6,741 nt of DNA from Actinomycetota bacterium (GTDB lineage Bacteria; Actinomycetota; UBA4738): contig VAYC01000087.1 in the NCBI GenBank assembly GCA_005885025.1, positions 5,299-12,039 of the forward strand, read 5' to 3'. Made by a program: the position numbers and the translations under genes. Positions 1 to 5,877 of the stretch are shown here, one piece after another. The first letter of the stretch is position 1; each line of letters begins with the position of its first letter. Under the pieces are notes generated by a model, which was not told where the DNA came from, did no database searches, and saw only the letters and a list, made by a program, of their open reading frames with translations.

Positions 1-485
1 ACGGAGTCGAGGCTGATGACCAGCTGGGTGATGGTCGCCACGATCCCGGCGACGATGTAGAACGCGAAATAGAAGAACGGCCCCAACTTGTCCTCGACGT
101 TGTTACCGAACACCCAGAGGAACAGCATGTTCCCGCCGATGTGCAGCCAGCCGCCGTGCAGGAACATGGACACGAAGATCGCTTCCCACCAGGACTTGTT
201 GCCGCACGTTCGCCGGAATCCCGCCTGGAACTGTTCGGCCTCCGAGGATGTGGCGTTCAGCTGATCCTCGATCGCCCGGCGGGCCTCGGCCCCACCCTGT
301 CCGAGGTTCGCCTGATGCGAGATCTCCCACGGGATCTCGGCGTGGCAGAAGAAGAATTCCTGCTGCTTCTCCTGGGTGCTGAAGGTCGGCTCCCACAGCA
401 CGAACGCCAGGACGTTCAGGGCGATGATGGCGAGCGTGACGATGGGGAAGCGCCTGGTGGGGTTGTCGTCCCTGATCGGGATCAC
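1..485 (-). CDS. Rhomboid-family intramembrane serine protease, partial (C-terminus beyond the window)
   Basis: Rhomboids are polytopic membrane proteases that cleave transmembrane substrates with a Ser-His dyad. The 161 visible residues begin with a short cytoplasmic segment, then a first membrane helix (about residues 14-31), a long extracytoplasmic loop (32-100), and a second helix opening with the hallmark HGGWLHIGGNM (110-120). H110, H115 and N119 have the same spacing as GlpG H145, H150 and N154, which line the oxyanion site. A third hydrophobic stretch (137-157) follows before the window ends. The catalytic GxSG serine and the later histidine are not visible, so activity cannot be judged. 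The GTG start at 485-483 is fixed by an in-frame TGA two codons upstream, and a purine-rich GGAGAGAG precedes it. The first loop has two cysteines (C47, C94) that could form a disulfide. It lies 26 nt downstream of the SCP2-like gene and is probably cotranscribed with it. The substrate is unknown. Confidence 0.9.
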   Translation of the reverse strand, partial: MIPIRDDNPTRRFPIVTLAIIALNVLAFVLWEPTFSTQEKQQEFFFCHAEIPWEISHQANLGQGGAEARRAIEDQLNATSSEAEQFQAGFRRTCGNKSWWEAIFVSMFLHGGWLHIGGNMLFLWVFGNNVEDKLGPFFYFAFYIVAGIVATITQLVISLDS

Positions 486-511
486 GGCTCAGTCTCTCTC
501 CGCCGAGCCGC

Positions 512-862
512 TCACGCCAGCTTCCGAAGCCGGAGCAGGTCGCCCAGGCTGGCCTCGATCTTCACCTTCCCGGAGAGATAGGAGGAGAAGAGCGAGCGCC
601 GCCGGTCGACCAGCTCGATCAGATCGTCGCTGTCGACGTGGACCCGGATCTCGGCATCGCGCGGTTCCCCTCGGTGCAGGGAGTCCATTGTTCCCCCGGC
701 CAGCTCGGTCCAGTAGGAGAGGCCGAGGTCGGGGACGATCACCTGGATGACCCTGGAGTCAGGAAGCGCGCCGGCCAGCGAGCCTCGAACGCCGGCGTCC
801 GCCTCCTCGAGCCTGCTCATCAGTTCGCGGAGCTTCCGCTCGACCTCACGCTTCGTCGCCAC
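512..862 (-). CDS. SCP2-like sterol/lipid-binding domain protein
   Basis: This is a small soluble protein of 116 residues. It has a charged N-terminal helix (about 1-22), then alternating strands and a C-terminal signature typical of the SCP2 sterol-carrier fold: DAEIRVHVDSDDLIELV (69-85) followed by SYLSGKVKIEASLGDLLRL (94-112). SCP2 domains form a hydrophobic tunnel for fatty acyl chains, sterols or quinone precursors; here the ligand is unknown. No membrane segment or signal peptide is visible. The chosen start is GTG at 862-860, giving MATKREVERKL and preceded by GGAG. A second GTG at 877-875 would add five residues and is nearly as plausible. It is the first gene of a leftward pair with the rhomboid and is divergent from the coiled-coil gene at 963. 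A perfect TATAAT lies about 55 nt upstream. The family call is fairly secure; the function is not. Confidence 0.8.
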   Translation of the reverse strand: MATKREVERKLRELMSRLEEADAGVRGSLAGALPDSRVIQVIVPDLGLSYWTELAGGTMDSLHRGEPRDAEIRVHVDSDDLIELVDRRRSLFSSYLSGKVKIEASLGDLLRLRKLA

Positions 863-905
863 GATGCTCCGTTCCACTGGGTGAGCCTGGCACGAGGGTA
901 TCGGC

Positions 906-932
906 GGGCGGCGCGGATTATACCCGCCGCCC
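906..932. repeat. Perfect 8-bp inverted repeat around the minus-strand -10 box
   Basis: GGGCGGCG (906-913) and CGCCGCCC (925-932) are exact reverse complements separated by 11 nt that contain the TATAAT read on the minus strand. It could be an operator for a dimeric regulator or an mRNA hairpin. A chance match is possible because both arms are pure G/C in a GC-rich genome. Confidence 0.35.
917..922 (-). promoter_or_regulatory. -10 element (TATAAT) for the SCP2-rhomboid pair
   Basis: The minus strand reads a perfect TATAAT from 922 to 917, rare in DNA this GC-rich, and about 55 nt before the SCP2-like start codon. A start site near 910 would leave a leader of roughly 33-50 nt. No convincing TTGACA-like -35 box lies 16-18 nt further upstream, so it may be activator-dependent or rely on the strong -10. 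It sits in the loop of an inverted repeat. Confidence 0.5.
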
Positions 933-948
933 TCCGGTGGTCCGGGGG

Positions 949-954
949 TATCCT
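949..954 (+). promoter_or_regulatory. Candidate -10 element for a leaderless transcript starting at the coiled-coil gene
   Basis: TATCCT fits the actinobacterial TANNNT -10 pattern and ends 8 nt before the ATG at 963, so transcription would start at or next to the start codon. No Shine-Dalgarno sequence precedes that ATG, which agrees with leaderless translation, common in actinobacteria. No clear -35 box is seen. This would be the main promoter for the rightward gene cluster. Confidence 0.4.
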
Positions 955-962
955 TGCCCGCG

Positions 963-1343
963 ATGCTCGACGACATGCGCAAGTACGTGCGGGCCGGTGC
1001 GGAGGCGCTGGCCCCGGGTCGGTCCGATGACCTGGCCGCGGCCCTGGTGTCCAGGGCCCAGGCCATGGCCGAACAGATGTCGCTGGTTGCGGGGACGCTC
1101 CGGGAGTGGTCGGCCGAGGCCCGAGCCAGCCTTCTCCGCGAAGTCAAGGACATCGTCGGACGGCAGATCCGGGAGATGGGGGTGGCCACGAAGGCGGACC
1201 TGGACGGCCTTCGCCGGCGGGTGGAACGGCTCGAGGAGCGCCAGGAGGGACGGCGGACGGGTGGCGCCCGCGGGAGCGGGTCCCGGGCGAAGGTGAGGAC
1301 GACGAAATCTCGCTCCACGAAGAGCCGGACCGGCTCCTCCTGA
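963..1343 (+). CDS. Phasin/UbiK (BMFP)-like coiled-coil protein
   Basis: This is a hydrophilic, helix-rich protein of 126 residues with no membrane segment. Residues 1-70 form amphipathic helices. Next comes ATKADLDGLRRRVERLEER (75-93), a short heptad-type coiled coil closely resembling the C-terminal element of UbiK/BMFP proteins and of phasins. The tail (97-126) is rich in Arg, Lys, Ser, Thr and Gly and probably disordered, similar to the basic tails of PhaF-type phasins, which can bind DNA or polyanions. The ATG at 963 is chosen because it follows a -10-like TATCCT at leaderless distance; an in-frame TTG at 954 overlaps that box and is unlikely. Its stop is one base before the tlyA start, so the two are probably cotranslated. 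A role in lipid or granule binding, or as partner of the neighbouring SCP2-like protein, is inference; sequence similarity at this length is weak evidence. Confidence 0.7.
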   Translation: MLDDMRKYVRAGAEALAPGRSDDLAAALVSRAQAMAEQMSLVAGTLREWSAEARASLLREVKDIVGRQIREMGVATKADLDGLRRRVERLEERQEGRRTGGARGSGSRAKVRTTKSRSTKSRTGSS

Positions 1344-1344
1344 G

Positions 1345-2154
1345 GTGCGGCGCCGGCTCGACGTCGAGATGGTGTCGAGGGGGATGGCCACCAGCCGTTC
1401 CGAGGCTGCCCTGGCGATCCGGTCCGGGCGGGTGACGGTGTCGGGCCGCCCCGCCGTCAAGCCCAGCATGCTGGTCCTCCCCGACGAGCCGGTGGCCGTG
1501 GCCCAGCCCGCCCGCCGGTTCGCCTCGCGGGGAGGGGACAAGCTCGACGCGGCCCTGGACCGTTTCGACGTGAACGTCTCCGGCCGGATGGCGCTCGACG
1601 CCGGCGCGTCCACGGGGGGCTTCACAGACTGCCTGCTGTCGAGAGGGGCCGGCCACGTGATCGCGGTGGACGTGGGCTACGGGCAGCTCGCCTGGCGCCT
1701 TCGCCAGGACCCGCGGGTGACCGTGCTCGAGCGGACGAACGTCCGGGAGCTGCAACCCGGCGACCTTCCGTACGAGCCAGACCTGGTCACCGCGGACCTG
1801 TCGTTCATCTCCCTGGGCGTGGCGCTTCCGGCCCTGGTGCGCGTGGCGGCGCCGGACGCGCTGTACGTCCTGCTCGTGAAGCCGCAATTCGAAGCCGGGA
1901 GGGAAGACGTGTCTGACGGCGTGGTGCGAGACGAGCGGACGTGGAGCCGCGTGCTCCGCTCGGCCATCGAGGCATGCCGGGACCAGGGTCTGGAGGCGGG
2001 AGCGACGATGGCCTCGCCATTGCTCGGCCCCGCCGGCAACGCCGAGTTCTTCCTGCTGGCCTCGCGCGCAGCCGGGATGGTCCACCACCTTCCGGACGCG
2101 GCCGTCGATCAGGCGGTGGCCGACGCGGCCGAGCTGGCGGGGCGTCGTGGCTGA
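1345..2154 (+). CDS. tlyA: TlyA family 16S/23S rRNA (cytidine-2'-O)-methyltransferase
   Basis: TlyA uses S-adenosylmethionine to 2'-O-methylate rRNA (C1920 of 23S, and in type II enzymes also C1409 of 16S); loss gives capreomycin resistance in mycobacteria. An N-terminal S4 RNA-binding domain (1-55, with SRSEAALAIRSGRVTVSG) is followed by an FtsJ-like methyltransferase domain. The SAM site is LDAGASTGGFTDCLL (84-98), and DVGYGQLAW follows at 109-117. The tetrad corresponding to M. tuberculosis K69, D154, K182 and E238 appears as K66, D151 (ADLSF), K179 (LVKPQFE) and E234 (GNAEFF). The length of 269 residues is close to the 268 of the mycobacterial protein, and the C-terminal helix is present, favouring type II. 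The interdomain linker is RRFA (57-60) where mycobacteria have RAWV. The GTG start at 1345 is one base after the upstream stop with no strong Shine-Dalgarno, so coupling is likely. The end overlaps NAD kinase by 8 nt. Confidence 0.95.
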   Translation: MRRRLDVEMVSRGMATSRSEAALAIRSGRVTVSGRPAVKPSMLVLPDEPVAVAQPARRFASRGGDKLDAALDRFDVNVSGRMALDAGASTGGFTDCLLSRGAGHVIAVDVGYGQLAWRLRQDPRVTVLERTNVRELQPGDLPYEPDLVTADLSFISLGVALPALVRVAAPDALYVLLVKPQFEAGREDVSDGVVRDERTWSRVLRSAIEACRDQGLEAGATMASPLLGPAGNAEFFLLASRAAGMVHHLPDAAVDQAVADAAELAGRRG

Positions 2155-3046
2155 GCGCATCCCGTTGCGGCGGATCGGGCTGGTCGTCCACGCCGGACGG
2201 ACCGGAGCGCTCGAAGCGGCGAACGAGCTGATCCGCTGGATGCGCGAGCGAGACATCGCTTCGCGGTCCCTGGAGGGTGAGGACGTCGGGGCCGACGAGA
2301 AGACCGCGATCGACGCTTTCTGCTCCGGGCTCGACCTCGTCGTCTCGGTTGGGGGGGACGGCACGCTCCTGCGGGGGGCGCAGCTGGCGGCGATGGCCGA
2401 CGTCCCCGTGCTCGGGGTCAAGGTCGGACGGCTGGGGTTCCTGACCGAGGTCGATCCGGAGGATGCCCCCGCCTTGCTGGGCGCGATGCTGGACGGGAGG
2501 TTCAGGATCGACGAACGCCTCGCCCTCGAAGCCCGGCCCGACGGGGCCTCGTGGGACGAGCCACAGTGGGCCTTGAACGAGGTCATCGTGGAGAAGCGGG
2601 CCCGGCACCGCCTGGTCACGCTGGCCGCCCGGATCGGGGGCGAGTACGTCACCACGTTCTCGGCCGACGGCGTCATCGTGGCCACGCCCACTGGTTCGAC
2701 GGCGTACTCGTTCTCCGCTCGCGGGCCGATCGTCTCCCCGAAGGTCGGCTGCCTCCTGGTGACCCCGGTGTCCCCGCACATGGTGTTCGACCGGTCGATC
2801 GTCCTGGCGGTGGAGGAGGGTGTCACCCTCGAGGTGCTTGGTGAGGAGCCGGGGCTCCTGTCGGCCGACGGCCGGCCCGGCCTGGAGTTGCCCGTTGGCT
2901 CGCGGGTGCGGATCGAACCGGCGAACCGGCCCGCTCGCCTGGTGCGGGCGGAGGGCTCCCCGAGCTTCTTCGCCCTGCTCAGGGAGAAGTTCTCGCTGCC
3001 TGGCGCGGCCCCCCATGTCCGAGCCGGAGATGGAGGCTCCGGCTAG
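2147..3046 (+). CDS. nadK: NAD kinase
   Basis: This cytosolic enzyme phosphorylates NAD to NADP using ATP or, in actinobacteria, often polyphosphate. The protein has 299 residues, normal for the family. Visible motifs in order are GGDGT (69-73), with D71 as the expected catalytic aspartate, then GRLGFLTE (94-101), the NE pair at 144-145, SADG (172-175), TPTGSTAYS (180-188) and a C-terminal SADGR where NAD kinases have a DGQ/DGR strand. Two positions depart from the usual consensus: K92 replaces Asn in the GVN motif, and R192 replaces the first Gly of the SAGGP motif. The second may be a lineage variant, and neither removes a known catalytic residue. The GTG start overlaps the tlyA end by 8 nt, and this adjacency is the standard actinobacterial order. 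The stop codon lies at the 3' arm of a hairpin. In M. tuberculosis recN follows; here steA does. Confidence 0.95.
   Translation: MAERIPLRRIGLVVHAGRTGALEAANELIRWMRERDIASRSLEGEDVGADEKTAIDAFCSGLDLVVSVGGDGTLLRGAQLAAMADVPVLGVKVGRLGFLTEVDPEDAPALLGAMLDGRFRIDERLALEARPDGASWDEPQWALNEVIVEKRARHRLVTLAARIGGEYVTTFSADGVIVATPTGSTAYSFSARGPIVSPKVGCLLVTPVSPHMVFDRSIVLAVEEGVTLEVLGEEPGLLSADGRPGLELPVGSRVRIEPANRPARLVRAEGSPSFFALLREKFSLPGAAPHVRAGDGGSG
3022..3044 (+). terminator. GC-rich hairpin over the NAD kinase stop codon (weak terminator or RNA stability element)
   Basis: AGCCGGAG (3022-3029) and CTCCGGCT (3037-3044) are perfect reverse complements with a 7-nt loop, forming an 8-bp GC-rich stem whose last base is the first base of the TAG stop. 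No T-run follows, so an efficient intrinsic terminator is unlikely; pausing, attenuation or mRNA protection is more plausible. A -10-like TAGGAT (3044-3049) overlaps its end and could give steA its own start site about 40 nt upstream. Confidence 0.35.
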
Positions 3047-3076
3047 GATGGCTTGAGTTGCGGGCGTCCCCGTCCC

Positions 3077-3090
3077 CACCTCCGAGGTGA
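3077..3090 (+). promoter_or_regulatory. Ribosome binding site of steA embedded in a dyad
   Basis: GAGGTGA (3084-3090) is a good Shine-Dalgarno sequence with 6 nt before the GTG at 3097, and it fixes that start. It is preceded by CACCTC (3077-3082), the exact reverse complement of GAGGTG, with one base between. CACC (3077-3080) could pair with GGTG (3086-3089) around a 5-nt loop and partly mask the site. The stem is short, so a regulatory effect is uncertain. Confidence 0.5.
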
Positions 3091-3096
3091 GCTTCC

Positions 3097-4263
3097 GTGG
3101 CCATTAGGGTGGTCAGACGCCGGACCCGGCCGAGCGGCGTGGCCCGGACGGCGCGCGTCGATCGCCGCACCAAGAACCTGCTCCGGCGCATCGAGCCGGG
3201 CGAGGTCGCGGTCATCGACCATGAGGACCTCGACCGCGTGGCGGCGGAGGGCCTCGTCGAGAAGGGTGTGTCCGGCGTGGTGAACGCGGCCCGGTCGATC
3301 AGCGGGCGGTACCCGAATCTCGGGCCGCTCATCCTGGTGGAGAACGGGGTCCCCTTGATCGACGGCGTGGGGACGCTGCTGTTGTCGAAGATCCGGGAGG
3401 GCGACAGCGTCCGCGTCGAGGGCGACTCGGTCTTCGCAGGCGGCCACGTCGCGGCGGTCGGCATCCGCCAGACCCGCGAGTCCGTCACGGCCGACATGGA
3501 GGTGGCCCGTCACCGCCTGGCCGAGCAGTTCGAGAGCTTTGCCCAGAACACCGTGGAGTTCATCGGCCGGGAGCGCGATCTCCTGTTCGGCGGGTCCGGC
3601 CTCCCCGAACTCCGCCACGACCTGACCAGCCGGCACGCCCTGGTCGTGGTGCGGGGCTACAACTACAAGGAGGACCTGGCCGCGCTGAAGCCCTACATCC
3701 GCGAGGTCCGGCCCGTCCTGATCGGGGTCGACGGTGGCGCCGACGCGTTGCTCGAGCACGGGTACAAGCCCCACCTCATCGTGGGGGACATGGATTCGGT
3801 CTCCGAGCGGGCGCTGCGGAGCGGGGCCGAGATCGTTGTGCACGCCTATCCCAACGGATACGCGCCAGGCGAAGAGCGTTTGCGGGCCCTCGGGATGCCC
3901 TTCAAGACGCTCCAGGTCTCGGGGACGAGCGAGGACATGGCGTTCCTGCTGGCCCACGGGAAGGGCGCCGACCTCATCGTGGCCGTGGGGAGCCACGGGA
4001 ACCTCCGGGAGTTCCTGGACAAGGGACGGATGGGCATGGCCAGCACGTTCCTGGTCCGGCTCCGGGTGGGGGAGATCCTGGTCGACGCGAAGGGCGTGTC
4101 GAGGATGTACAGGGGACGGGTTCGCGGACGGGATGCCGCGCTCCTGGTGGGGGCGGCGCTGCTGGCCATCGTCACGGTCGTGGCGATCTCTCCGCCGCTC
4201 CGGCTGTTGGTCAGGCTCCTGTACGAGTCGGTGCGGGCCTTCGTGTTCCGGGTGACGCATTGA
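3097..4263 (+). CDS. steA: SteA-like cytokinetic ring / cell-separation protein with thiamine-pyrophosphokinase-like domain
   Basis: The protein has 388 residues, close to the roughly 390 of M. tuberculosis Rv1697. In Corynebacterium glutamicum SteA acts with SteB in daughter-cell separation at the septum. The N-terminal region (about 1-120) contains the conserved LVEKGVSGVVNAARSISGRY (53-72). The second half has a thiamine-pyrophosphokinase-like fold: GVDGGAD (210-216), GDMDS (230-234) and TSEDMAFLLA (277-286). This suggests a nucleotide or pyrophosphate ligand, but no such reaction is established. A membrane helix follows near the end (about 347-365), then a short amphipathic tail (366-388), so most of the protein should face the cytoplasm. 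The GTG start is supported by GAGGTGA six bases upstream. Its last four bases are shared with the steB start, consistent with SteA and SteB acting together. The usual preceding gene recN is missing. Confidence 0.92.
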   Translation: MAIRVVRRRTRPSGVARTARVDRRTKNLLRRIEPGEVAVIDHEDLDRVAAEGLVEKGVSGVVNAARSISGRYPNLGPLILVENGVPLIDGVGTLLLSKIREGDSVRVEGDSVFAGGHVAAVGIRQTRESVTADMEVARHRLAEQFESFAQNTVEFIGRERDLLFGGSGLPELRHDLTSRHALVVVRGYNYKEDLAALKPYIREVRPVLIGVDGGADALLEHGYKPHLIVGDMDSVSERALRSGAEIVVHAYPNGYAPGEERLRALGMPFKTLQVSGTSEDMAFLLAHGKGADLIVAVGSHGNLREFLDKGRMGMASTFLVRLRVGEILVDAKGVSRMYRGRVRGRDAALLVGAALLAIVTVVAISPPLRLLVRLLYESVRAFVFRVTH

Positions 4264-5174
4264 TCTCGTTCCGGTTCCACCTGGTCTCGATCGTGGCCGT
4301 GTTCCTGGCCTTGGCGCTCGGCATCCTGGTGGGGACCACGGTCGTGAAGCAAGGGATCATCGAGGACCTCAAGAACCGGACGGACGCCGCGGTCAAGCGG
4401 GCCGACGACGCCCGCAAGCAGGTCGTCGACCTGAAGGCCGATCTGTCTGCGGCCCAGGCATTCGAGGGACTGGTCCTCCCGGCGCTGGTGGACGGGCAGC
4501 TGGCCGGTACACGGGTGGTGCTGATCACCGAGCAGGACGCGGACGTCTCCGCCCTGGAGGGCACCCGCCGAATCCTCACCGACGCCGGGGCAACCGTGGT
4601 GGCCGAGATGGTGGTCACGAACCGGATGGGCCTGACGGACGATCGTTCCCAAGCCGATCTGGCGTCGGTCCTCGGCGTCCCCAACCCCAACGACCCGGTG
4701 CAGCTGGACAGGGACGCCGCCCAGGCCCTGAGCGCACGGCTGGCCGACGGGCCGAGCTCATCGCCGCCGGACCTGCTCGACTCACTGCACTCGGGTGGGT
4801 TCCTGGTGATCAGGGGAGGGGCCGGTGGGAACAAGGACATCGGTGGCGCCGGACAGGTGATCGTGCTTCTCGCGGGAAGCTCCCACCCGCCGACGGTGGA
4901 CCCGGGCCTCTTCCTGGCCCCGCTGGCCGGGGCGCTGGTCGAGGCGGAGCGGCCCGTGGCGGCCGCCGAGAGCGACTCGACCGTGGCGTCGTTCGTCCCG
5001 CTGCTCCGCAGCGACGACTCCCTGGATGGCCACATGGTGACCGTGGACAACGTCGACGAGGTGCCGGGCCGGGTTGCGCTGGTCCTGGGGCTTCGGGACC
5101 TCATCGCCTCTCCGGGCAGCGGGGGGGACTACGGGAGGAAGGCCGGTGCCTCGGCGCTCATCCCCAAGCCCTGA
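4260..5174 (+). CDS. steB: SteB/MctB-family membrane-anchored coiled-coil protein ('copper transporter' family)
   Basis: The protein has 304 residues. It opens with MISFRFHLVSIVAVFLALAL, the classic start of this family, with one membrane anchor (about 8-28). A coiled coil follows (about 33-70) and then an extracytoplasmic alpha/beta domain with LITEQDADV (about 88-96) and later hydrophobic strands. In C. glutamicum the homologue SteB partners SteA in cell separation; the M. tuberculosis homologue Rv1698 (MctB) was described as an outer-membrane copper-export channel, hence database names mentioning copper. With a single N-terminal anchor, a coiled coil and direct coupling to steA, the cell-separation role fits better here (inference). 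The start is TTG, overlapping the steA stop in a TTGA junction; GGGTGA lies just upstream. The 3' end carries the ribosome binding site of the next gene and overlaps it by 29 nt. Confidence 0.88.
   Translation: MISFRFHLVSIVAVFLALALGILVGTTVVKQGIIEDLKNRTDAAVKRADDARKQVVDLKADLSAAQAFEGLVLPALVDGQLAGTRVVLITEQDADVSALEGTRRILTDAGATVVAEMVVTNRMGLTDDRSQADLASVLGVPNPNDPVQLDRDAAQALSARLADGPSSSPPDLLDSLHSGGFLVIRGGAGGNKDIGGAGQVIVLLAGSSHPPTVDPGLFLAPLAGALVEAERPVAAAESDSTVASFVPLLRSDDSLDGHMVTVDNVDEVPGRVALVLGLRDLIASPGSGGDYGRKAGASALIPKP
5133..5140 (+). promoter_or_regulatory. Ribosome binding site that fixes the start of the glycosyltransferase gene
   Basis: GGGAGGAA inside the 3' end of steB is the strongest Shine-Dalgarno match in the window. 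It lies 5 nt before the in-frame GTG at 5146. It makes that GTG the best start rather than the ATG-like start at 5074 in the same frame, which would overlap steB by about 100 nt. Confidence 0.7.
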
Positions 5175-5877
5175 GCCGGGCGCCTCGAGACCCCGACGGA
5201 AGGCGCCCCGGGTCCTGGGCGTGATCCCCGCTCACGACGAAGAAGCTTCCATCGCCCGCACCGTGAAGTCCCTCGCGGAGGTCGAGGGGATCACCGGCGT
5301 GGTGGTCCTGGCCGACGGGTGCACCGACCGGACCGCTGAGGAAGCCACGTCGGCAGGGGCCCGGGTGCTGGTGGCGGCGCGGCGGATGGGAAAGGGCGGA
5401 GCCGTGGAGTCGGCCCTCGACCGGCTGGATGCCACGGACGTCTACGTCCTGGTCGATGGCGACGTGGGAGACACGGCCTCCGAGGCGGCGCTGGTTCTCG
5501 CCGAGGTCCTCGCGGGGCGGGCCGACCTGGCCATCGGCCGGCTGCCACCCTCCCGGGGCGGGGGATTCGGGCTGGTCAAAAGGGCGGCCGGGGCGGCCAT
5601 CCGAACCCTCACCGGGTTCCGGGCGGAGGAGCCGCTCTCGGGGCAGCGGGCCGTCACCCGGATGGCCCTCCAGGCGTGCCGCCCGCTGGCGGGCGGGTTC
5701 GGGCTCGAGACGGCGATGACTGTCGATGCCCTCCGGCTGGGCTTGCGGGTGCGTGAAGTGCCGGTGGAGATGGCCCATCGCCCCACCGGGCGATCTCTCT
5801 CCGGCTTCCTCCACCGATTCGGCCAGGGTGCCGATATCTTTCGGGCCATGGTGCCTCGAGCGCTCAACCTGCGATGA
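5146..5877 (+). CDS. Family 2 glycosyltransferase (GT-A fold)
   Basis: The protein has 243 residues with no clear membrane segment, so it is probably a cytoplasmic or membrane-associated enzyme using a nucleotide-sugar donor. After a basic, proline-rich, probably disordered N-terminus (1-23) come GVIPAHDEE (25-33), ADGCTDRT (56-63), the MGKGGA loop, and VDGDVGD (103-109), where D104 and D106 form the metal-binding DxD. The later part has PLSGQRAVTR, GFGLETAMTVDALRLGLRV and HRPTGRSLSGFLHRF, features of a GT2 subfamily that I associate with genes beside SteB-like proteins. The start is GTG at 5146, set by a strong GGGAGGAA. It overlaps steB by 29 nt and shares ATGA with the next gene, so it is tightly coupled to both. 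The acceptor is probably a lipid-linked or polyprenyl sugar, given the MraY-like neighbour, but that is inference. Confidence 0.85.
   Translation: MPRRSSPSPEPGASRPRRKAPRVLGVIPAHDEEASIARTVKSLAEVEGITGVVVLADGCTDRTAEEATSAGARVLVAARRMGKGGAVESALDRLDATDVYVLVDGDVGDTASEAALVLAEVLAGRADLAIGRLPPSRGGGFGLVKRAAGAAIRTLTGFRAEEPLSGQRAVTRMALQACRPLAGGFGLETAMTVDALRLGLRVREVPVEMAHRPTGRSLSGFLHRFGQGADIFRAMVPRALNLR

Noticed and set aside
141..581. Plus-strand open frame opposite the rhomboid
   Set aside because: The minus strand encodes an unmistakable rhomboid here; the plus frame has no motifs.
863..1318. N-terminal extension of the SCP2-like gene to 1318
   Set aside because: It would run antisense through the coiled-coil gene and across the promoter region, and its sequence is low-complexity; the SCP2 similarity begins only after about 862.
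1144..2826. A 560-residue open frame on the minus strand across tlyA and NAD kinase
   Set aside because: It is antisense to two clearly recognisable enzymes, shows no family motifs and has low-complexity Arg/Pro/Ser composition; long antisense frames are expected in high-GC DNA.
3043..4260. A 405-residue open frame on the minus strand opposite steA
   Set aside because: It lies exactly antisense to steA, is rich in His, Arg, Pro and Gln with no recognisable domain, and is explained by GC-rich third codon positions.
5074..5145. Earlier start for the GT2 gene at 5074
   Set aside because: It would overlap steB by about 100 nt, adds a Gly/Pro/Arg-rich stretch of no family likeness, and lacks the strong Shine-Dalgarno found before 5146.
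4260..5174. Reading steB as a dedicated copper-efflux channel
   Set aside because: No metal-binding Cys, His or Met clusters are visible, it has a single N-terminal anchor, and it is translationally coupled to steA; the copper name comes from one mycobacterial homologue.
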